A stretch of 64,000 nt of DNA. It comes from Andrena cerasifolii. Taxonomy: Eukaryota > Arthropoda > Insecta > Hymenoptera > Andrenidae. The translations under genes were made by a program, and so were the position numbers. The stretch covers positions 62,001 to 126,000 of the forward strand of contig NC_135119.1 of the NCBI RefSeq assembly GCF_050908995.1. The letters run 5' to 3'. Positions 49,901 through 58,900 of this stretch are shown piece by piece; position 1 is the first letter of the stretch; every line of letters begins with the position of its first letter. The notes under the pieces are model-generated. The model saw nothing but the letters and a program-made list of their open reading frames with translations, was not told where the DNA came from and did not search any database.

Positions 49901-52900
49901 GATCGTGACCGACTGTCAGGCGTTTGTAATGGCAATGAACAAGAAGGACGCTTGTACTCGCGTATCTAGATGGGCGTTGTTTTTACAAGATTTCAACTAT
50001 GTCGTTGAACATCGGTCTGGTAATAGGATGCGTCATGTGGATGCCCTGAGCAGGAATCCGTTACCCGCGGCCATGTCAATCGTTGAGGGCGAAGCGAGTG
50101 TGATTTATAAAATACGCAAAGCGCAGGCAAGTGACAAGGAGCTGCAAGCAAAATTAGACGAGAACAATAATTCGACGGAGTACTTGAAAGAGAACGGGCT
50201 CCTATACAAAGTAATTGATGGCGAGCAGCTGCTTGTAGTGCCTAAATCTATGCAAACGTACGTTATTCGGCTTGTTCACGAACAGGGTCACTTTGCTGTT
50301 GCCAAGACGGAGCAGTTGATCAAGCGAGACTATTGGTTTAGTTCTATGAGGCCGAAGATAGAAGAGGTGGTACGGAACTGTCTTCAGTGCATTTTAGCCG
50401 AACGCAAGGCCGGACGTCCAGAGGGATACCTACATCCAATTGATAAGGGAGGCTGTCCCCTGCACACGTATCACGTGGACCATTTAGGCTCGCTCGCATC
50501 CACGAGGAGATCCTATCAGCACATATTCGTCGTTGTTGATAGTTTTAGCAAGTTTGTATGGTTATACCCTACCAGGTCAACTACCACAGCCGAGGTCGTC
50601 GACCGTTTGCGTAGGTAGGCGCTAATTTTCGGAAATCCACAGCGAATTATTTCGGATCGAGGGACAGCATTCTCTTCACACGATTTTGCGAGCTATTGCA
50701 AAATGGAGAACATCGAACATATTATGATCACCACAGGGATACCCACAACAAATGGACAAGTGGAAAGAATGAATCGAACGCTTATTCCACTATTAACGAA
50801 GCTTGCATTTCCACAGGCAGGGAATTGGCACAAATATGTTGGAAGAGCCCAGCAGTACTTGAATCACGTACCAAGCAGAAGTACCGGCGTATCGCCTTTT
50901 ACGCTGTTGATGGGTACTCGTATGAGGCTTCAAGACGATCCGCAAATTAAGGAAATCATGGAGAAAGAGGCGGTTATCGCCTTTGAAGAAGCGCGTGACC
51001 AACTACGCACTCAGGCAAAGAAATCGATAGCGCGGATTCAGGACGAAAATAGGAAGACGTATAACAAACGAAGGAAGAAGAACTTCGCGAGCTTCAAGGA
51101 AGGCGACCTAGTCGCCATACGAAGGACTCAGATAAAGCCTGGGCTGAAACTTTCTCCTAAATATCTCGGTCCCTATAAAGTCGCCCAGAGTACTACGCAA
51201 TGACCGCTACCTGGTTGAAAAGATCGGCGAGCACGAGGGACCACGGACCACGTCTACCTCAAGAGACTTCATGAAGCCCTGGGTCCACGAAAATCACGAC
51301 CTGTCGTCGGACGACGAAGAAGGCATCTGAGGACAGATGGCCAAGCAGGATGGCCGAGTGTAGTGGCGCGAAACCTGGCTACGGTCGAGGCGTGTGTGCG
51401 CGCGCGTGTGTGTGAGTGTGTGTGTGTGTTGTCGTCTAGTCCGTACTATGTATGTATTGGATTGTTATGAGGGACTCCAGGTAGGACGACTTGAGGAGTC
51501 AGTCGTCGTCGTAGCAAAAGAGAGTACGTGTGATCGCTACAACCAGCTGTATGTTTCTTTTTTTCTTTTTAATTATATTTTCTCTTGTTCCTCGCCCAAC
51601 GAGTTGTATAGCCCGTTAAACCTCAAATCTGAATTCCCACAGTATTAAAATTAAATAAGAAAGGTTTATTAGTAAAACATTATGGTACTACATGCACTAT
51701 GATTTTCCCATTGATACCTATTGCAGCATGTGTGGATTCCGTAGCTCGTCCACTTCTGCAAAACCGCTTACAATTCAATGGATATTATGGTTGTAGTTGG
51801 TGCTATATTTACGGCAAATATATGTGGGGCTCAGTCAGATATCCATTATCTGAAAGAGGTGACGAGTTGCGAACACATGAAGCAAATATGGAAGACACAA
51901 ACAACAGTGTGACGCTTCAGCACTCTATTCGGGGAGTTAAAGGTTTCTCCGAACTTGCCAGGTTACCGTTGTTCGACACAGTCTGGGGTTATCCTGTCGA
52001 GTATATGCACGGAGTCACCTTGGGGGTTGCTAAGCAATTATGGGACTTCTGTAGTAGTGCAGAATGTCAATATCATATTAATGCTGCAGAAAGAAAGGAA
52101 ATTAACTATCGTTTGACATTGATTCGCGTGCCACATGAGATTCATAGAACACCAAGATCTTTAGCAGAGAAAGCTAAATGGAAGGCGTCAGAATGGCGTT
52201 CATGGATCTTATTTTATACTCCGATGTGTTTGAATGGCATTTTGCATGAATGTGCGTACCAATCATTTCTACTCTTCTGTCAAAGTGTATATATATTGCT
52301 GAAAGTAGAAATAACAGCGGATGAGTTGAAGCAATGCGAATGGGACTTATTGAAGTTTGCAGGAGAATGTGAAATTATGTATGGTGACCGTGCACCAACG
52401 TTTAATCTCCACAGTGTAATGCATTTAGTCGATTCCGTTAGAAGGAGTGGACTATTATGGTCAACTTCAGCATTTCATTTTGAGAATGGAATTCGGGTGT
52501 GTAAAAGTTACATAAATGGTCCTAATAATGTAGGACATCAAATTGTCACAAACGGTCAAGGACAATGTATTATCAATCTTCGGTTATACAAGTGTCTGCT
52601 AATAATAGGTGCATTGATTTCTGTAACAATCTATTCAGTACACAAGTATTGAAGAATGATTGCATTAGAAGAAGCAACGATGGTCAGACTGTACTAGTCG
52701 GTGCACCGAAAATATCAGAAAATATAACAAAAAAACTTCACACCTTTCTTACGAATGGTAAAGCATACATAGAGATTTTCGATCGCTGCATTCACAAGAA
52801 TATGGTTGTGCACAATGCAAAATATACGAAAGTTCAAAAGACCAAGGACACAGTTGTTCTGTTACACAACGGAAGCGTTGTAGAAATTGAATATGTACAT

Positions 52901-55900
52901 AGTCGTGATTGAGGGTAAATGTTATATATGTGGGGTTATTTTTATTAATACTGAAAGTTCCTATGTATAGAATTAGTTTTTTTTTTTGGAAGTTGGTAAG
53001 ACGAGGTGTGTGGATTTGTGGTTGTGTGACGAGAGAGAGAACACCCGAGTGTAATGTAATCCTCATACTTATTTCTTAATTATATTCAGTTAATCTTCAA
53101 TAAATGTGTGTCGTATTATTGAAAAAGACCTATTCCACCACAAATGGTAGCAGAGCGTGGTTGGTGTTTTTTTTTCTTTACTAAAGAGTGTTTTATGTGG
53201 GGATACTTGTCATAACCTAAAAAGGAACACGTGTTGCGACCATGGCGGATCATTGGAACATAGCTGCGGTAGAACCACTGGACGACGCAAATTACTTCTT
53301 GTGGCGTGAAAAGATAGAAGGGATACTGAGATCCAAAAAACTATGGAAGAAAGTTATAGGAGTCAAAGCACCTGAGAAACCAGTAGAAGGTGAGCAAAAT
53401 TATGATACCAAATATAAAGCGTGGAATGAATGGGATGATGACAACTATGCTGCCAGAACAATAATTCTGAACACGATGACAAAAGCACAACTGTTAAGAT
53501 ATAGTCAGGAAAGGAACGCAGATAAATTATGGTATTCAATAAAGAACAATATGGCAGCAGAAACCGAGCAACTGAGAGCCAGATCCTTAAGTGAGTTATC
53601 GAACCTACGTATGAAAAAAGAAGAAAGCGTGGATACTTATATAAATAGAGCAGAAGCCCTTAAAAATCAGTGTGTGCAATTAGGTAAGCCTATCGAAGAA
53701 TATGAACTAAGAATGTATATCTTAAAGGGTTTGAAATCTGAGTTCGATCAAAATGTAAGAGTGTTAGAATGCCAGAGGGACGTCACAATCAATGATATAA
53801 GGTATACACTTAAACAGGAAGAGTTGCGAAAGGAAAAAAGAAGAGAAGACAAAACTGCGAGAGACAATGAAAATGTAAGAAAGGTAAAAGAAAGAACAAA
53901 AAGTGAGATATATTGCTACAACTGTGGCAAGAAGGGTCACATGGCAGACGACTGTTACAGTAAAAAGAAATGTTTTAACTGCCAGGGATATGATCACATT
54001 GCAGCAGAATGTAAGAAGTCAAGAGGATTTGGATCATCACGAGGAAGAGTGCATCGAGGGAATCATCGAGGAAATGGAAGAGGAAGAGGCAATGGGGATG
54101 GTCGTGGAAGAGGAGAAGCAATGATGAAAACAAATGAAGAAATGGTGGCAACGACAAGTGAAGGAACATACGAAGGAAAAGTGTCAGAAAAGAACCAAGG
54201 AGATAGAGATACTGAGTGGCTATTAGATTCAGGCACAACAAGCCATATGACGAGCAATGCAAAAATCTTTGATACGATAGATCAAGACACAAGAGAAATA
54301 ACTTTGGCAGACAAAGAAGGAAGAAAGCTGATTTCTGATGGAGTAGGAGAAGTTGTAATGAAACAGCAAGAGATTCAAAACAGAGTTAGATTGAAAAATG
54401 TGTTGTGTGTTCCTGATTTAAACACAAATCTATTATCGGTGGCGAAATTTACTGATCATGGATATAAAGTAGAATTTGATAAAAAAGGTGCAATAATATA
54501 TAAGAAAAAAGGGGAAATACAAATGACAGCTGTGCGTATAGGGAACGCTTATTATGTGAAATCGAAGATATTGAATGACGAACAAGCAGCAACGGTAGAA
54601 GAAGACGACATTTGGCACAGAAGACTCGGGCATGCAAACAAAAGAATTGTAGAAGAGATGAAGAATGAAGACCTGGTTATAGGGATGAAAGAATCTGACA
54701 AGATGAATGTACAGTGTGAATCGTGCATTGAAGGAAAGGCATGTAGGAAAATTCATCGAAGAATTGGAGACAGGAGAGCTAACGAATTAATGGAACTGTG
54801 GCATATGGACCTAATTGGGCCCATAAAGCCATCAACAAAAGGAGGTAAGAAATATATCTTCACAATAATCGACGATTACTCGAGAGTAATCTTTGTGTCA
54901 TTGTTGCAAGAAAAAGGTGAGGCATCGAATGCACTTAAGAAATTAATTATATTAAAAGAAAATGAGACGGGAATGAAATTGAAAGGAATTAGATCAGATA
55001 ATGGTGGAGAATTCATCGGAAAGAACCTGAGAAACTGGTTCGAATGGAAGGGCATTAGACACGAGTTAACTCCAGCGAGAACGCCACAATGCAACGGAGT
55101 TGCAGAAAGAGGGAATAGAACGATAATAGAGATGACAAGAGCTATGCTTTCAGATTCCATGATGCCAATGGATTTTTGGGGAGAGGCTGTATACACAACA
55201 GTACATATCAGAAATAGGATCAAATCAAGTATACATGGAAAGACACCATACGAAGTGTGGTATGGAAGAAAACCAAACATAAAATACATGAAAAGGTTTG
55301 GATGTGTCGCATATATGCTGAATAAGGATGGAAACAGAAAAAAATTTGAGCCAAAAACTACTAGAGGAATATTTGTGGGATATGCTGCAAATAATACGTA
55401 TAGAATATATATTCCACAGAAAGGAAAAATACAGAGTGACTGTGATGTGAAGTTCGATGAAAGTAAAAAAGGGGTAGAATTATTATACAATCAAGAAAGA
55501 GGGGAGTGTAAAAAAGAGAATGATCTAGTAATAGTAGGATTAGATTGTGAGAATGAAGACAACGAAGATAAAGCTAATGAAGAAACAGAAGAAAATATTG
55601 AAGAAATGAGTGAAACAGGCGACAGCGATTACGTAGACGCAATAGAGAACGAATTTATTGAAGAAAATGACATACATAGTGAAGATGGAAATGAATTTGA
55701 AAGTAACGAAATTCATGAACAGGAAATAGAGATAAGAAGAAGAGGACGACCAAGAGGAACAACTACCAAAGAGATACAACAACGAAGATCTCAAGCACAA
55801 GAGGAAGAAGAACAACAGGCGGATGAAATGAGACTTAGAAGATCTGAGAGGATAAAAAACAAGAATTTAGCGATGCTAATAATTGATGAAGAAATACCCA

Positions 55901-58900
55901 AGACTGTGCAACAAGCCAAAGAGTCAAAAAACTGGAAGAAATGGAAACTAGCAATGGATGAGGAGATGAAGTCTATGGAAAAACATGAAGTATGGGACCT
56001 TATACCACGCCCAAAAAATAAGAAAACAATAAATTGCAAGTGGATTTTTAACATAAAAGAGGATCCCAGTACAAGGGAACGACGATATAAAGCTCGTCTG
56101 GTGGCTATAGGGTGTGGACAGCGTCCAGGATTCGACTATGATGAGACGTTTGCCCCGGTTATCCGGACAGAAACAATCAGATTACTTTTTAGCATAAGCG
56201 CTGAAAAGAAGAGGAAGGTACAAATTTACGATGTAAAAACCGCGTTTTTACATGGAATCTTAAAAGAAGAAATATTAATGGAGTCACCGAAGGGATATGA
56301 TAGAAGTAAAGACAAAATATGTAGACTAAAAAAGAGCATTTATGGACTCAAACAAGCAGGAAGGTGTTGGAACGAATACATGACGGTAGTTTTTAAAAAC
56401 AATGGGCTATGTCAGTCATGTGAGGATCCATGTTTATTTTACAAACAAGAAGGAAAAGAATCATTATATTGCGGTGTTCATGTAGATGACATAATAGTTG
56501 TATCAAGTAACCACGAAATTGAAGAAAAGTACATGAAAAGAATAGGAAAGGAGATGGATATAAAAAGTCTGGGCGAAGCTAAAGGTATACTGGGACTTCA
56601 AGTTGAGCAAGAGAAAGGATGTATACGTGTACATCAAGAAGAATATATCACTAAATTGTTAGAAATGTACGGGATGCAGGAGTGCAATACATCTTCAACC
56701 CCAATGGATGTAAATGTGAAGATGGATAATTATCAAACAAGCGGAAAATGCATAAAGGAGGAATATCAAGAGCTCATGGGGAGACTTATGTTTTTGAGCG
56801 TACACTCAAGACCAGACATTGCATATGCACTTAGCTGTTTGTCACAATTTAATAATGATCCTAGAGAAATGCACATGACAGGATTAAAAAGAGTGCTAAG
56901 ATATTTAAGAGGGACAATACATTATCGGCTAACATTTGGAAACAAAAATCCAAGTGAGGGGATAGTGTGCGAAACAGACGCATCTTGGGATAAGACAAAA
57001 GACGCAAAATCTTTTTCGGGAATGTTGATATACAGAAATTGTGATTTAATTCTATGGAGGAGTAAGAAACAGACAATAGTAGCATTGTCATCAACAGAAA
57101 GCGAGCTAGAAGCGATGATGGAAGGAGTAAAAGAAGTAATATGGACTGATAGATTGTTAAAAGAAATAGGAGAGGGAAAGGAATTAAAACGAGAGATTAG
57201 ATGTGATAGTTTGAATGTTGTTAAATTAGCGAATGGGGGTAATTTTAAGACTAAGTCAAAATTGTTGAATCGGAGGTGTCATTTTATAAGGGAAGAAGTA
57301 AAAAAGGAGGCCATTCAAATATTTCATGTTCCAAGTAAGAGAATGAGGGCAGATTGTCTAACCAAAGCTTTAAGCGGGCCAAATTTATTTAAAAATGTAA
57401 GGGATTTCTTAGATACTAGTTGTTAATAAAAACAAGAGGGCAGATTGTGGGGTTATTTTTATTAATACTGAAAGTTCCTATGTATAGAATTAGTTTTTTT
57501 TTTTTGGAAGTTGGTAAGACGAGGTGTGTGGATTTGTGGTTGTGTGACGAGAGAGAGAACACCCGAGTGTAATGTAATCCTCATACTTATTTCTTAATTA
57601 TATTCAGTTAATCTTCAATAAATGTGTGTCGTATTATTGAAAAAGACCTATTCCACCACAATATATTGGCTGTGGAGTTGTATACAAGTTCAATGAACAC
57701 TTCAATCAACTTAAATCATCTGAAAAAAAATTATAAATAAATATAAAGCATTTTTAATTTTCGAAATATCACAGATAAATAACAAAGTGCTTGTTATGAA
57801 TTTGGAGTCTGTTGGAGATTATATTTGTTTCCTGCCAAATGCATGGGAAACACAGTAATAATTTCTGAAAAATGTAAATTCGACGACTTGGGTGTTTTTT
57901 GGGTCTGCTTTGCTTTGGATTAGGTAATAATTGAACATAAATGAATGTTTAACACTCATGATAGGATTTACCAGACACTGGCAAACACATTGATTATAGT
58001 ATATTAACATACTTGTTGTTAATAACGTTATACGATTAGGAAAGTCCACAAGGTCTACTAGCCACCTGGCATTTCTGATACGGATACCGTTAAGAAAAAA
58101 ATTAATCTTGGAATTTGATTTCATAAATTCATAGATATGTTTAGATATTTTTATATTACTGAAATTGTCAGAGTACACTTCCCCATGCATGCTTCCCACT
58201 TTTTCATGACCTTTTCATAACTTATGATGAATATAATGTAGTATTGTTTCACTGGAAATTTTTCATATTCTCTTTATGTGGTGTGTGGAATGAGTATTGT
58301 GAGAAATTATAAGAGTTTGAGATACAAGGAATGATTTGGCTAAGAAATATTCTTCAATATTAGCATGGACTTTCGCAACTTTCATAAATATCGAATAATC
58401 TGCGCGCGTCACTTCTGACATCGTCAAATTATGTTTTAGGAAAAATCACACGAAGAAGTTAGGAGATTTTGTACTTCTGACAGAAATGCTTGTACGGAAG
58501 AAAGTAGAAACTCGCCAAGGATGTCCGAGTACATCAATCTCAAGTTACAAATAAAAGAATGGCAAAGTAAATGCTTGGAAAAGGAGAAGAGATTACAAGC
58601 TAGTCAAGAAAGAACAAAATTCCTGACGCAACAGAATCAGGAGCTGCAGGAAATGCTGACCGAAACGACCAAGTTAAACATGGATTTACAACGCCATGTA
58701 ATAAACTTTTTTGAGCAAAGTGAAGGTTTGTATATAATATATGGTTTCTCAAGTGATGAATTAATTAAAAATGTTGTTTCATATTTTATAAAATAACTTT
58801 TACACTTTCAATTTTGGTTTATAGATATTGAAGCGGCAAAACACGATACGCAGCATGTTACAAAACTTTCCCTCCGTGGGATTTCTAAGAAAATCCGACT

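Larger units (their letters stand above)
42313..51641 (+). mobile_element. Gypsy-2 LTR retrotransposon, split by gypsy-3
   Basis: LTRs 42,313-42,584 and 51,359-51,641, target duplication GTAT (42,309-42,312, 51,642-51,645), tRNA-Pro-like PBS, Gag with SAP domain and zinc knuckles, protease, RT, RNase H and integrase. There is no env. Gypsy-3 interrupts RT at 44,538/49,095. Several stops make it inactive. Confidence 0.9.
52929..57660 (+). mobile_element. Copia LTR retrotransposon, apparently intact and young
   Basis: LTRs of 214 and 215 bp differ, by eye, only in the length of one T-run. ATATA flanks both sides. PBS, one uninterrupted 1,394-codon gag-pol and a purine-rich tract before the 3' LTR are present. 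It inserted near the 3' coding end of the CACTA-like transposase. Confidence 0.95.
27923..57736 (+). pseudogene. CACTA/EnSpm-type transposase, split by five insertions
   Basis: Coding blocks 27,923-27,980, 38,284-38,317, 38,742-39,455, 42,120-42,312, 51,646-52,912 and 57,661-57,736 read in order on the plus strand. The intervening elements are gypsy-1, a MITE, a composite, gypsy-2 and Copia. The frame resumes exactly across the GYGG, GATAAT and GTAT duplications. Signature stretches are NFNTDGAPIFKISKISFWPL, HSIRGVKGFSELARLPLFD, VWGYPVEYMHGVTLGVAKQL and RAPTFNLHSVMHLVDSVRR, as in animal EnSpm transposases. All blocks lie inside BEN intron 3. Possible acceptors at 27,922 or 27,940 match the phase of BEN exon 1, so alternative splicing from exon 1 is possible. 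It is inactive now. Confidence 0.75.

Noticed and set aside
2880..50618. Stop-codon reassignment (many in-frame TAGs: 2880, 11,894, 14,458, 36,048, 50,616)
   Set aside because: All lie in transposons that also carry TGAs or frameshifts. BEN and Copia contain no internal TAG. Ordinary decay is the simpler explanation.
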